DNA of 64,000 nt from Mycolicibacterium brisbanense (GTDB lineage Bacteria; Actinomycetota; Actinomycetes; Mycobacteriales; Mycobacteriaceae). A program made the translations under genes and the position numbers. Under the pieces are notes generated by a model that was not told the DNA's origin, made no database searches, and saw only the letters and a list, made by a program, of their open reading frames with translations. Of this stretch, positions 31,572-40,352 are shown piece after piece. The stretch lies in contig NZ_BCSX01000028.1 of NCBI RefSeq assembly GCF_001570425.1, positions 62,001-126,000 on the forward strand, read 5' to 3'. The number at the start of each line of letters is the position of its first letter. The stretch's first letter is position 1.

Positions 31572-33605
31572 ATGACCAATCCTGTCGCCGAACTGATCGC
31601 CCGGTCCAACCGGCTCGGAGCCGACCCGAAGAACACCAACTACGCCGGCGGGAACACCTCGGCCAAAGGCACCGCCATCGACCCCGTCACCGGTAAACCG
31701 GTAAACCTGTTGTGGGTCAAGGGTTCCGGTGGCGACCTCGGCACTCTGACCGAGGCCGGGCTGGCCGTGCTGCGGCTGGACCGCATGCGCGCGCTGGTCG
31801 ATGTGTATCCCGGTGTCGAACGCGAGGACGAGATGGTCGCCGCATTCGACTACTGCCTGCACGGCCGCGGCGGCGCTGCCCCGTCGATCGACACCGCGAT
31901 GCACGGGCTGGTCGACGCCGACCATGTCGACCACCTGCATCCCGACTCGGGCATCGCGCTGGCGACCGCCGTCGACGGTGAGGCGCTGACTGCCAAGATC
32001 TTCGGTGACCGGGTGGTGTGGGTGCCCTGGCGGCGCCCCGGTTTCCAGCTCGGCCTGGACATCGCCGCCATCAAGGAACGCAACCCGCAGGCCATCGGGA
32101 CCATCCTCGGCGGCCACGGCATCACCGCGTGGGGCGCGACATCGGCTGAGGCCGAGGCGAACTCGCTGGAGATCATCGAAACCGCCGAGCGTTACATCGC
32201 CGAGCACGGCCGTCGCGAGCCGTTCGGCGCACCACTGCCCGGTTACGGTCCGCTGCCCGACGAGCAGCGCCGCACCAAGGCCGCCGAGCTGGCACCGTTC
32301 ATCCGCGGGCTGGCCTCCACCGACAAGCCGCAGGTCGGCCATTTCACCGACGATCCGCGGGTGCTCGAGTTCCTCTCCGGCAGTGAGCATCCGCGACTGG
32401 CGGCGCTCGGCACGAGCTGTCCCGACCACTTCCTGCGCACCAAGGTCAAGCCGATGGTGCTCGACCTGCCGGCCGATGCGTCCATCGAAGACGCCAAGGC
32501 CCGGCTGGCCGAACTACACGAGGCCTACCGTGCCGACTACCAGGCGTACTACGACCGGCACGCGGATGCGACGACACCACCCATGCGAGGCGCCGACCCG
32601 GCGATCGTGCTCATCCCGGGTGTCGGAATGTTCAGCTATGGCAAGGACAAGCAGACCGCCCGGGTGGCCGGCGAGTTCTACCTCAACGCCATCAACGTCA
32701 TGCGGGGCGCCGAGGCCATCTCCACGTATGCGCCGATCGACGAGTCGGAGAAGTTCCGCATCGAGTACTGGGCGCTGGAGGAGGCCAAGCTGGCCCGGAT
32801 GCCGAAGCCCAAACCACTGGCGACCCGTATCGCACTGGTCACGGGCGCTGCGTCGGGCATCGGAAAGGCGATCGCAACCCGGCTGGCCGCCGAGGGTGCG
32901 TGTGTGGTGATCGCTGACCTCGACGCGCAAAGGGCCGCTGCGGCTGCCGAAGAGATCGGCAACAGCGATGTGGCTATCGGGATCGCCGCCGACGTCACCG
33001 ACGAATGCGCCGTGCAGGCCGCCATCGACGCCACCGTTCTCGCGTTCGGCGGGATCGACATCGTGGTCAACAACGCGGGGCTGTCGCTGTCGAAATCGTT
33101 GCTGGACACCACGGTCGAGGATTGGGATCTGCAGCACAACGTGATGGCGCGGGGCTCGTTCCTGGTGTCGAAGGCGGCCGCACGGGCGCTGATCGACCAG
33201 AAGCTCGGGGGCGACATCATCTACATCTCGTCGAAGAACTCGGTGTTCGCCGGCCCCAACAACATCGCGTACTCCGCCACCAAAGCCGATCAGGCCCACC
33301 AGGTTCGGCTGTTGGCCGCCGAACTCGGCGAGCACGGCGTCAAGGTCAACGGCATCAATCCCGACGGGGTCGTGCGCGGTTCGGGTATCTTCGCCGGCGG
33401 TTGGGGGGCCAAGCGGGCCGCGGTATACGGGGTCCCGGAGGAGGATTTGGGCAAGTACTACGCGCAGCGCACCCTGCTGAAACGTGAAGTGCTGCCGGAG
33501 AATATCGCCAACGTCGCATTCGCGCTGTGCACCTCCGATTTCTCCCACACCACGGGATTGCATGTGCCGGTGGATGCGGGTGTCGCCGCGGCTTTCTTGC
33601 GATGA
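31572..33605 (+). CDS. rhaEW: Rhamnulose-1-phosphate aldolase / L-lactaldehyde dehydrogenase fusion (RhaEW)
   Basis: A 677-residue bifunctional enzyme. The N-terminal class II aldolase/adducin domain (to about residue 410) includes the metal-site histidines in DADHVDHLHPDSG and a GGHGITAWG segment. The C-terminal SDR domain has TGAASGIGKAIATRLA near residue 424, NNAGLSLS and the catalytic Tyr-X3-Lys in IAYSATKADQ near 567-571. RhaE cleaves L-rhamnulose-1-phosphate to DHAP and L-lactaldehyde; the fused RhaW oxidises L-lactaldehyde to L-lactate with NAD+. Length matches known RhaEW fusions. It starts 2 bp after rhaI with GGGGAG upstream and overlaps rhaB by ATGA. Confidence 0.92.
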   Translation: MTNPVAELIARSNRLGADPKNTNYAGGNTSAKGTAIDPVTGKPVNLLWVKGSGGDLGTLTEAGLAVLRLDRMRALVDVYPGVEREDEMVAAFDYCLHGRGGAAPSIDTAMHGLVDADHVDHLHPDSGIALATAVDGEALTAKIFGDRVVWVPWRRPGFQLGLDIAAIKERNPQAIGTILGGHGITAWGATSAEAEANSLEIIETAERYIAEHGRREPFGAPLPGYGPLPDEQRRTKAAELAPFIRGLASTDKPQVGHFTDDPRVLEFLSGSEHPRLAALGTSCPDHFLRTKVKPMVLDLPADASIEDAKARLAELHEAYRADYQAYYDRHADATTPPMRGADPAIVLIPGVGMFSYGKDKQTARVAGEFYLNAINVMRGAEAISTYAPIDESEKFRIEYWALEEAKLARMPKPKPLATRIALVTGAASGIGKAIATRLAAEGACVVIADLDAQRAAAAAEEIGNSDVAIGIAADVTDECAVQAAIDATVLAFGGIDIVVNNAGLSLSKSLLDTTVEDWDLQHNVMARGSFLVSKAAARALIDQKLGGDIIYISSKNSVFAGPNNIAYSATKADQAHQVRLLAAELGEHGVKVNGINPDGVVRGSGIFAGGWGAKRAAVYGVPEEDLGKYYAQRTLLKREVLPENIANVAFALCTSDFSHTTGLHVPVDAGVAAAFLR

Positions 33606-35044
33606 GCGCTCAGGTCGCCGCTGTCGACCTGGGTGCGACCAGCGGCCGGGTCATGGTCGCCGACATCAGCGACGATCGATTCGAGATGCGCACCGTCGCG
33701 CGGTTCCCCAACGAACCGCTGCGATTGTGGGATGGCGCCCGCGAGGCGTTGCACTGGAATGTGCCTGGGCTGTACGCGCAGGTGATGGACGGCTTGGCGG
33801 CCGCCAGCCGGGACTGTGCCAACCTGGTCGGGATCGGCGTCGACTCGTGGGCCGTCGATTACGGTCTGCTCCGCGACGGCCGGTTGTTGTCCTTGCCGCA
33901 CCACTATCGCGACACTCGAACCGATCATGGCGTCGATCTGGTCCACTCCAAGATCGGCCCAGAAGAGCTGTACCGCCGCAACGGATTACAGTTCTTGCCG
34001 TTCAACACCGTGTATCAACTCGTCGAGGAACAGGCGCACGGGCTGCTCGATTTGGCCGATGCCGTACTGCTCATACCGGATCTGGTGACGTACTGGCTGA
34101 CCGGTGTCCTCGGAGCGGAACGGACCAACGCGTCGACGACCGGTCTGTTGGGCCTGGACGGTGCCTGGGACGGCGAGCTGATGGCTCGGTTGGGGCTGTT
34201 GCGGCAGCTGTTCCCCGACATCGTGGAAGCAGGCACTGGCCGCGGGCCGGTGCTGCCCAGCGTGGCCGAGCAGATGGGATGCGCTGCCGAGGTGGTGTCG
34301 GTGGCCTCGCACGACACCGCTTCGGCAGTCGCCGCCATCCCGATGGATCCCGATCACGCCGCCTACATCTCCTGCGGGACTTGGGGTTTGGTGGGTGTCG
34401 AGCTGCCGGGGCCAGTGGCGACCGAGGCCGCCCGGGCCGCCAATTTCACCAATGAGGTGGGGTTCGGTAGCCGAATCCGCTTCCTGCACAACGTTATGGG
34501 GATGTGGCTGCTCAGCGAGACGCTGCGGCAGTACCAGCGGGAAGGGCGCCACGTCGAACTCGGCGACCTGCTGGCACAAGCCGCTCACGCCCCGGGCGTG
34601 GACGACGTGTTCGACACCAACGACGCCCGCTTCCTGACCCCCGGCGACATCCCCACCCGAATCCGCCAGTGGTACACCGAGCGTGGCAGGCCCGCCCCGG
34701 CGGGGCGAGTGCACATGGTGCGGGCAATCCTGGAAAGCCTGGCCGCGGCTTTCGCCGCGGCGGTGCGCACGGCCGCCGAGCTGTCGGGCGTCGACGTGCA
34801 GACAGTGCACATCGTCGGTGGCGGCTCGCAGAACGAGCTGCTGTGTCAGCTCACCGCGGACCGGCTCGGCGTGCCGTTGCTGGCCGGGCCGGTCGAGGCC
34901 ACCGCCCTGGGCAACCTGCTGCTCACCGCGCGTGCCCAGGGGCTGATCGACGGAGGCCTGGCGGAGTTGCGTGAGCGGGTGGCCCGGTGGTTTCCGCCGC
35001 GCCGGTACGTCCCGCGCACGAAGCGGGCCGCCGCAATGGTGTGA
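33602..35044 (+). CDS. rhaB: L-rhamnulokinase
   Basis: A 480-residue FGGY-family sugar kinase. The N-terminal phosphate loop is AAVDLGATSGRVMVADI, followed by GIGVDSWAVDYGLLRDGRLL and LPFNTVYQL, the rhamnulokinase signature. The C-terminal ATP domain has AYISCGTWGLVGVELPGP and HIVGGGSQNELLCQLTADRLGVPLLAGPVEATALGN. It phosphorylates L-rhamnulose at C1 before aldol cleavage. ATGA overlap with rhaEW; the regulator gene follows within about 20 bp. Confidence 0.93.
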   Translation: MSAQVAAVDLGATSGRVMVADISDDRFEMRTVARFPNEPLRLWDGAREALHWNVPGLYAQVMDGLAAASRDCANLVGIGVDSWAVDYGLLRDGRLLSLPHHYRDTRTDHGVDLVHSKIGPEELYRRNGLQFLPFNTVYQLVEEQAHGLLDLADAVLLIPDLVTYWLTGVLGAERTNASTTGLLGLDGAWDGELMARLGLLRQLFPDIVEAGTGRGPVLPSVAEQMGCAAEVVSVASHDTASAVAAIPMDPDHAAYISCGTWGLVGVELPGPVATEAARAANFTNEVGFGSRIRFLHNVMGMWLLSETLRQYQREGRHVELGDLLAQAAHAPGVDDVFDTNDARFLTPGDIPTRIRQWYTERGRPAPAGRVHMVRAILESLAAAFAAAVRTAAELSGVDVQTVHIVGGGSQNELLCQLTADRLGVPLLAGPVEATALGNLLLTARAQGLIDGGLAELRERVARWFPPRRYVPRTKRAAAMV

Positions 35045-35060
35045 TGGTGCCGTGGTGAGC

Positions 35061-36053
35061 ATGCGCGAGGTCGCCGCTGCGGCGTCGGTGTCGGTGGGCA
35101 CGGTCTCCAATGTGCTCAACGCACCAGACAAGGTCGCGCCCGCAACCGTGGCCCGGGTGCAGGCCGCCATCGACCAGCTGGGTTTCGTCCGCAACGACGC
35201 CGCCCGCCAACTCAAGGCGGGGCGGTCCCGCAGTGTGGGTCTTGTGGTGCTCGACATCGGCAACCCGTTCTTCACCGACATCGCCCGGGCCGCCGAGCGC
35301 CGCGCGGGGGAGCACAACCTCACGGTCCTGCTGGGCACCTCCGACGACGACAGTGACCGGGAGCGCGCCTACATCGACGCTTTCGACGAACAGAGGGTGT
35401 TCGGCTTGTTGGTATCGCCTGTCGGTGAGGATCTCGCTCGACTGAACGCGTTGCGGGAGCGGGACACTCCCGTCGTGCTCGTGGACCGCGACGGCAGCGG
35501 CACGGCCTTCGATTCGGTGGCCGTCGACGACGTTGCCGGTGCGCGGCTGGCCGTGCACCACCTCTGTGCGATCGGACGACGCCGCATCGCGTTCGTCGGC
35601 GGCCCTGCGACCCTGCGGCAGATCCGGGACCGCCGCCGGGGTGCTGCCGACGCTGTTGCGGAAACCCCTGGCGCGCAACTGGAAATCATCGACACCAGCG
35701 CGCCCAGCGTGCTCGACGGCCGCGCGGCCGGCGAGCGGCTGCGAGACCGTGCCCCCGAGGATCGCCCCGATGCGGTGTTCTGTGCCAACGACCTGCTGGC
35801 CATGGGTGTCCTGCAGGCGCTGACCCTGATGGGCGGGGTTCGGGTGCCGCAGGACGTCGCACTGGTCGGCTACGACGACATCGACTTCGCCCGTTCGGCA
35901 GTGGTGCCGCTGACCTCGGTGCGCCAGCCCACCGCCGAGATCGGGACCACTGCGGTGGACCTGCTCGTCGAAGCGGCCGAAGGACGGCCCGGCGAGCCCA
36001 AACACGTGGTGTTCCAACCCGAATTGATCGTGCGGGACTCCACGGCGGGCTAG
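35061..36053 (+). CDS. LacI-family regulator of the rhamnose/lactate genes
   Basis: About 330 residues. The N-terminal LacI HTH is MREVAAAASVSVGTVSNVLNAPDKVAPATVARVQAAI with the hinge FVRNDAARQLKAGRSRSVG. A periplasmic-binding-like effector domain follows (GLVVLDIGNPFFTDIARAAERRA, ending in VPLTSVRQPTAEIG). ATG 35061 is used; GTG 35052 or 35055 would add two or three residues and are equally possible. As last gene of the rha operon it is the obvious protein for the palindromes at 29023 and 38954. The inducer is probably rhamnulose or another pathway intermediate (inference). It overlaps lutC tail to tail by 4 bp. Confidence 0.9.
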   Translation: MREVAAAASVSVGTVSNVLNAPDKVAPATVARVQAAIDQLGFVRNDAARQLKAGRSRSVGLVVLDIGNPFFTDIARAAERRAGEHNLTVLLGTSDDDSDRERAYIDAFDEQRVFGLLVSPVGEDLARLNALRERDTPVVLVDRDGSGTAFDSVAVDDVAGARLAVHHLCAIGRRRIAFVGGPATLRQIRDRRRGAADAVAETPGAQLEIIDTSAPSVLDGRAAGERLRDRAPEDRPDAVFCANDLLAMGVLQALTLMGGVRVPQDVALVGYDDIDFARSAVVPLTSVRQPTAEIGTTAVDLLVEAAEGRPGEPKHVVFQPELIVRDSTAG

Positions 36054-36658
36054 ACGATCAGCACATCGAGCGTACGAGGACCGTGCACACCCTCCACGCG
36101 TTCGAGTTCGATGTCACTGGTCGCGCTGGGCCCCGAGATGAAGGTCAACGGCCGGGCGGCGGTCAGTGCGGCGAACCCTTGCGGCACGGTGTCGACGACT
36201 TGATCGACGCGCACCACACAGATGTGGTGGTCGGGCACCAGGGTGAGGGCACGACGGCCCTGGGTGGCGCCGGCGTCGAGCACGATGGTGCCGGTCGCGG
36301 CGATGCCGACGGCGCACCCGGTCAGCACGGCGTCGGCCCCGTCGAGGGCATCGATGCTCAGCACCGGATCGTCGACGAGGGTTCGCACCCCGGTGACCCA
36401 TTCGTCGGGTACATCCGCGGGGATCACCACGGTGGCGTCGGCACCCACCAGCGCGCGTACGGTGGCGGCGATGTCGGCGACCGCGACGCGGTGCACCCGG
36501 GCCCGGTACTCGGCCACCGTTTCGGCAAACCGCTCCACATCGCCGGGCCCGGTGAGCGGCCGGCGGTCGTAATCGCGCGGTACCACAACGGGTTGCGGTG
36601 GGGCGCCCGCAAGGGCCGTGCGGATGCGGCCGAGGATTTCCGAGCGTGGGTCGTTCAT
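36050..36658 (-). CDS. lutC: L-lactate oxidation complex subunit LutC
   Basis: A 202-residue LUD-domain protein (YkgG/LutC family). The core LTGCAVGIAATGTIVLDAGATQGRRALTLVPDHHICVVRVDQVVDTVPQGF and the final FISGPSATSDIELERVEGVHGPRTLDVLIV are diagnostic. It acts with LutA and LutB in oxidising L-lactate to pyruvate. ATG 36658 overlaps the lutB stop as ATGA. The frame is open 32 codons further upstream inside lutB, but that part is not LutC-like. Confidence 0.93.
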   Translation of the reverse strand: MNDPRSEILGRIRTALAGAPPQPVVVPRDYDRRPLTGPGDVERFAETVAEYRARVHRVAVADIAATVRALVGADATVVIPADVPDEWVTGVRTLVDDPVLSIDALDGADAVLTGCAVGIAATGTIVLDAGATQGRRALTLVPDHHICVVRVDQVVDTVPQGFAALTAARPLTFISGPSATSDIELERVEGVHGPRTLDVLIV

Positions 36659-38118
36659 CGCGTGCTCCCGTGCGTACGGATCCACCACTGCCGGAACGTC
36701 TCTTTCGGCGGTTCGGGCAGATCGCGGCTGGCGGTCCATTTCGATGCCGGCCACGGCAACGCGGAGATGCGGTGATCACTGCCCGCAACCAATCTCCCTG
36801 CGGCCAAGGCCTTTTCGGCCAGCGAGAAGCGGCCTGCAGAGGCCATCGCCCAGCCGGCCGCCCGCATCGCCAGGTCCTGGCCCGACGGTAGGCCGCCCCT
36901 CTCCTGATCGACCTGTGCCGCCCGCAGGTGCACCAGGATGGACGGGATGTCGATACGGACCGGGCAGGCCTCGAAACATGCTCCGCACAGCGACGATGCG
37001 TAGGGCAGGCTGGCATTGGGATCGTCATGGCCCCTGGTGCCGGTGAGCTGTGGGCTGAGGATCGCACCGATGGGTCCCGGATACACCGATCCGTAGGCGT
37101 GCCCGCCGGTGCGTTCGTAGACGGGACACACGTTGAGGCACGCGCTGCACCGAATGCAGTGCAGCGCAGCACGTCCCACTTCATCGGCGAGCACCCGGGT
37201 GCGGCCGTTGTCCAGCAGCACGAGGTGGAACTGTTGCGGCCCGTCGCCGGGATGCACGCCGGTCCACATCGACGTGTAGGGGTTCATGCGTTCGGCGGTG
37301 GACGAGCGGGGCAGTAGTTGCATGAACACCTCGAGGTCGGAGAACCTCGGCACGATCTTCTCGATGCCCATCACGGTGATCAGCGTCTGCGGCAGCGTCA
37401 GGCACATCCGGCCGTTGCCCTCGGACTCCACCACGGCCAGCGTTCCCGTCTCGGCGACACCGAAATTCGTGCCACTGATCGCGACCTTGGCGGTGAGGAA
37501 CTTGCGGCGCAGATGCGCCCGCGCGGCCATCGCCAGCACCCGCGGCTCGTCGGTGAGCGCACCCGCGTCGGGCATCTCGCGTTGGAAGATCTCGCGGATC
37601 TCCGCCCGGTTGCGGTGGATTGCGGGAACCAGGATGTGGCTGGGCTTGTCATGACCGAGTTGGACGATCAGTTCGGCCAGATCGGTCTCGAACGCCGAGA
37701 TGCCTTCGGACTCCAGGTATTCGTTGAGCCCGATCTCCTGTGTGGCCATCGACTTGACCTTGACGACTTCGTCGGCCCCGGCGTCGCGTACCAATCCGGC
37801 GACGATGCGGTTGGCCTCGTCGGCGTCCCGCGCCCAGTGCACCACGCCGCCGCGGTCGGTGACGTTGCGTTCGAGCTCGTCGAGCAGCTCCGGTAGCCGG
37901 GCCAGCACGTCTTGTTTGAGGGCGCTTCCGGCCAGACGCAGCTGCTCCCAATCCGCGCACTCGTGGATTGCGTTGAGCCGCTTGGCTCGAATGGTGTGGG
38001 TGGCGTGGCCGATGTTGCGGCGCAGCTGAGAATTGGCGAGTGCGGTGCGGGCGGCCTTCGGGAAGGATGCGTCGCCGCGCAGATTCCCGGTGCCCGGGAT
38101 GCCCAGGAATGTGCTCAT
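36655..38118 (-). CDS. lutB: L-lactate oxidation iron-sulfur subunit LutB
   Basis: A 487-residue protein. An N-terminal LUD domain includes GTNFGVAETGTLAVVESEGNGRMCLTLPQT. A two-cluster ferredoxin-like domain near residues 300-400 has ALHCIRCSACLNVCPVYERTGGHAYGSVYPGPIGAILSP and SSLCGACFEACPVRIDIPSIL, giving the cysteine sets for [4Fe-4S] clusters. It carries electrons from L-lactate. The true start is ATG 38118, overlapping the lutA stop as ATGA; a longer open frame upstream is antisense-like noise inside lutA. Confidence 0.94.
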   Translation of the reverse strand: MSTFLGIPGTGNLRGDASFPKAARTALANSQLRRNIGHATHTIRAKRLNAIHECADWEQLRLAGSALKQDVLARLPELLDELERNVTDRGGVVHWARDADEANRIVAGLVRDAGADEVVKVKSMATQEIGLNEYLESEGISAFETDLAELIVQLGHDKPSHILVPAIHRNRAEIREIFQREMPDAGALTDEPRVLAMAARAHLRRKFLTAKVAISGTNFGVAETGTLAVVESEGNGRMCLTLPQTLITVMGIEKIVPRFSDLEVFMQLLPRSSTAERMNPYTSMWTGVHPGDGPQQFHLVLLDNGRTRVLADEVGRAALHCIRCSACLNVCPVYERTGGHAYGSVYPGPIGAILSPQLTGTRGHDDPNASLPYASSLCGACFEACPVRIDIPSILVHLRAAQVDQERGGLPSGQDLAMRAAGWAMASAGRFSLAEKALAAGRLVAGSDHRISALPWPASKWTASRDLPEPPKETFRQWWIRTHGSTR

Positions 38119-38870
38119 GCTCCCGTCCTCCTGCCGTCGCCCTGGCCCGCCAGGATCTCCGCCAGATGCACGGTGCGCACTCCGCTGCGCAGCCGGCTGA
38201 GTCCGCCGCCGATGTGCATCAGGCACGACGAGTCGCCGGCGCTGCACACTTCCGCACCGGTGTCGAGGATGTTCGTCATCTTGTCGGTCAGCATGGCCGT
38301 GGAGGTGTCGGAGTTCTTCAGGGCGAAAGTTCCGCCGAAACCGCAACAGGATTCGGCGGCGGGCAGTTCCAGCAGGGTCAGCCCACGGACATGACGCAGC
38401 AGCCGCAGCGGCTTGTCTCCGACACCCAGCATGCGCAGCGAGTGGCAGGTGGGGTGATAGGTGACGCGGTGCGGGTAGTAGGCGCCGACGTCCTCGACGC
38501 CGAGCACGTCGACGAGGAACTCCGAGAGTTCGTAGGTGCGGGCCGCGATCGCCTCGGCCCGGGCGGCCAGATCCTCGTCGCCCGCGCGGCGTGCGACCAT
38601 GGCGTGCTGGTGGCGCACCGATCCGACACACGAACCTGACGGGGCGACGACGGCGTCGCAGTCCGCGGCTTCGAACACCTGCACGTGGTTGCGCACCACG
38701 GCGGCGGCTTCTCTGAGGTATCCCGTGTTGACATGCATTTGGCCGCAACAGGTTTGGCCGGGGGGAAACACGACCTGGTGCCCGAGCCGCTCCAGCAGTT
38801 CTACGGTGGCGATGGCGGCCGGGGGAAAGAGGGCGTCAGCCAGGCAGGTCGCGAACAGGGCGATTCGCAT
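38115..38870 (-). CDS. lutA: L-lactate oxidation subunit LutA
   Basis: A 251-residue protein of the CCG-domain family. Two CCG motifs are visible, GQTCCGQMHVNTG near residue 41 and AAESCCGFGGTFALKN near residue 173, which bind an iron-sulfur cofactor. Together with LutB and LutC it forms the non-flavin L-lactate dehydrogenase complex described in Bacillus. First gene of the operon; a LacI-type palindrome lies about 85 bp upstream. Its presence beside a pathway that yields L-lactate from rhamnose is functionally coherent. Confidence 0.93.
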   Translation of the reverse strand: MRIALFATCLADALFPPAAIATVELLERLGHQVVFPPGQTCCGQMHVNTGYLREAAAVVRNHVQVFEAADCDAVVAPSGSCVGSVRHQHAMVARRAGDEDLAARAEAIAARTYELSEFLVDVLGVEDVGAYYPHRVTYHPTCHSLRMLGVGDKPLRLLRHVRGLTLLELPAAESCCGFGGTFALKNSDTSTAMLTDKMTNILDTGAEVCSAGDSSCLMHIGGGLSRLRSGVRTVHLAEILAGQGDGRRTGA

Positions 38871-38953
38871 GATGCCTCACGCTACCGGCGGCGCGGCGGT
38901 CGCGGCTGCGAACTCGTGGGTCCACAGGGTCATGGGGGCGGCCTTCCACGTTG

Positions 38954-38967
38954 TTGAAACGTTTCAA
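38954..38967. promoter_or_regulatory. LacI-family operator of the lut operon
   Basis: TTGAAACGTTTCAA is a perfect 14-bp palindrome, identical to the core of the operator before the rhamnose operon. It lies 84 bp upstream of the lutA start. The shared site indicates one regulon. Confidence 0.82.
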
Positions 38968-38986
38968 TGACTGGCGATGAACGTAG

Positions 38987-39002
38987 TGTGACGACGGTCA
39001 TG
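38987..39002. promoter_or_regulatory. CRP-like site before the lut operon
   Basis: TGTGA-N6-TCATG matches 8 of 10 positions of the mycobacterial Crp consensus. It lies upstream of the LacI operator relative to lutA, the same order as before the rhamnose operon. Confidence 0.4.
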
Positions 39003-39066
39003 TGTCAAAAGTGAGCTCTGCTGGCGCGCACGCAAACCAGTGCTGCTGCGGACAATCGGTCGGAGA

Positions 39067-40296
39067 TCAACCTTGCCGCCACTGCTTCCCGGAGTAGTTC
39101 TCCCACGGACTGTAATCGGCGATCAGATCCTCTTGTGGTGGGCGCTCGGCCTCCGGCACGTGCTGCAGATTGATCCGGATGCGGTACCAGATGGAGCTCG
39201 GGCCGCGCATGCCGTCGACCAGAACGTCCACGGGCTCAAGCCGTGCGGCGACCTCCGGATACCGCTCACGCCACACGTCCAGCGCCGCCATGGCCTCGTC
39301 GCGCGTCTTGGTGCGGGCGATCTCGATCAGCGGCATCGCTGAAACCCGCCGACCGTCGCGGGACGCACCCTTGGGCGCCTTCTCGGCGGGGCCGAGTTTG
39401 TCGGCCAGATCCAACAGCGCATCCAGGCTGCCAGGTGCGGCGTCCATGCCTTCCCAGGGATCGCCGATCTCGGCGAACCGCGCAGGCACCGTCGAAATGG
39501 TGAATCGCTCCGGACGGCAGTCCGGTACCTCGTCCCACTGCAACGGTGTGGACACCCGCGCATCCGGGGTCGCCCGTACCGAGTACGCCGAGGCGACCGT
39601 GCGGTCCTTGGCGTTCTGGTTGAAGTCGACGAAGACGCCTTCGCGCTCCTCTTTCCACCAGTGCGCCGTCGCGAGCTCCGGAGCGCGCCGTTCCACCTCG
39701 CGGGCGACGGTCTGGGCGGCCAGCCGGACCTTCGCGAACGGCCAGCGGGGGTGGATGCGGGCGTAGATGTGAAAGCCCCGCGAGCCCGACGTCTTGGGCC
39801 ACGCGGTGAGGCCGTGGTCCTGCAGCACGTCGCGCGCTACGAGTGCCACTTCGACGATCTGGCGCCAGTCGACCCCTGGCATGGGGTCCAGGTCGACGCG
39901 CAGTTCGTCGGGGTGATCGAGGTCGGTGGCCAGTACGGGATGCGGGTTGAGGTCGACGCAGCCGAGATTCACCGCCCACACCAGCCCGGCCGCGTTGTCG
40001 ATCACGGCCTCCTTGGCCGACGTGCCGGACCGGTATTTGAGCTCGGCGACGTCGATGTAGTCCGGGCGTTTCTCGGGCGCGCGCTTCTGAAAAATCGCTT
40101 CGGCGGTGATGCCCTTGACGAACCTCTTGAGAATCATCGGACGCCCGGAGACCCCGCGCAGCGCACCGTCGGCAACCGCGAGGTAGTAGTCGATCAGGTC
40201 CCGTTTGGTGACGTTGGCGTCAGGGAAAATCACCTTGTCCGGGTTGCTGACCGACACCTGCAGACCGTCCACATCCAGTGTCACACCACCGGCCAT
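39067..40296 (-). CDS. polD2: LigD-like DNA/RNA polymerase PolD2 (archaeo-eukaryotic primase type)
   Basis: A 409-residue stand-alone homologue of the polymerase domain of LigD. Visible motifs: VSNPDKVIFPDANVTKRDLIDYYLAVADGAL, the metal-binding acidic pair in ELRVDLDPMPGVDW, TSGSRGFHIYARIHPRW and STPLQWDEV. M. smegmatis has two such free polymerases besides LigD, PolD1 and PolD2; PolD2 is the one located upstream of ESX-3 (MSMEG_0597, Rv0269c orthologue by memory). It incorporates ribo- or deoxynucleotides in gap and end repair. Start ATG 40296 begins the conserved part. Divergent from fadD2 across 56 bp. Confidence 0.9.
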   Translation of the reverse strand: MAGGVTLDVDGLQVSVSNPDKVIFPDANVTKRDLIDYYLAVADGALRGVSGRPMILKRFVKGITAEAIFQKRAPEKRPDYIDVAELKYRSGTSAKEAVIDNAAGLVWAVNLGCVDLNPHPVLATDLDHPDELRVDLDPMPGVDWRQIVEVALVARDVLQDHGLTAWPKTSGSRGFHIYARIHPRWPFAKVRLAAQTVAREVERRAPELATAHWWKEEREGVFVDFNQNAKDRTVASAYSVRATPDARVSTPLQWDEVPDCRPERFTISTVPARFAEIGDPWEGMDAAPGSLDALLDLADKLGPAEKAPKGASRDGRRVSAMPLIEIARTKTRDEAMAALDVWRERYPEVAARLEPVDVLVDGMRGPSSIWYRIRINLQHVPEAERPPQEDLIADYSPWENYSGKQWRQG

Positions 40297-40352
40297 CAGC
40301 TCATGGTAGCTATCCCACCCGACTGCGACCCGCGTCACATATTGTGGGCCCC

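Noticed and set aside
40336..40346. Small CACA-N3-TGTG dyad before fadD2
   Set aside because: Four-base arms are too short to distinguish from chance in a 56-bp divergent promoter.
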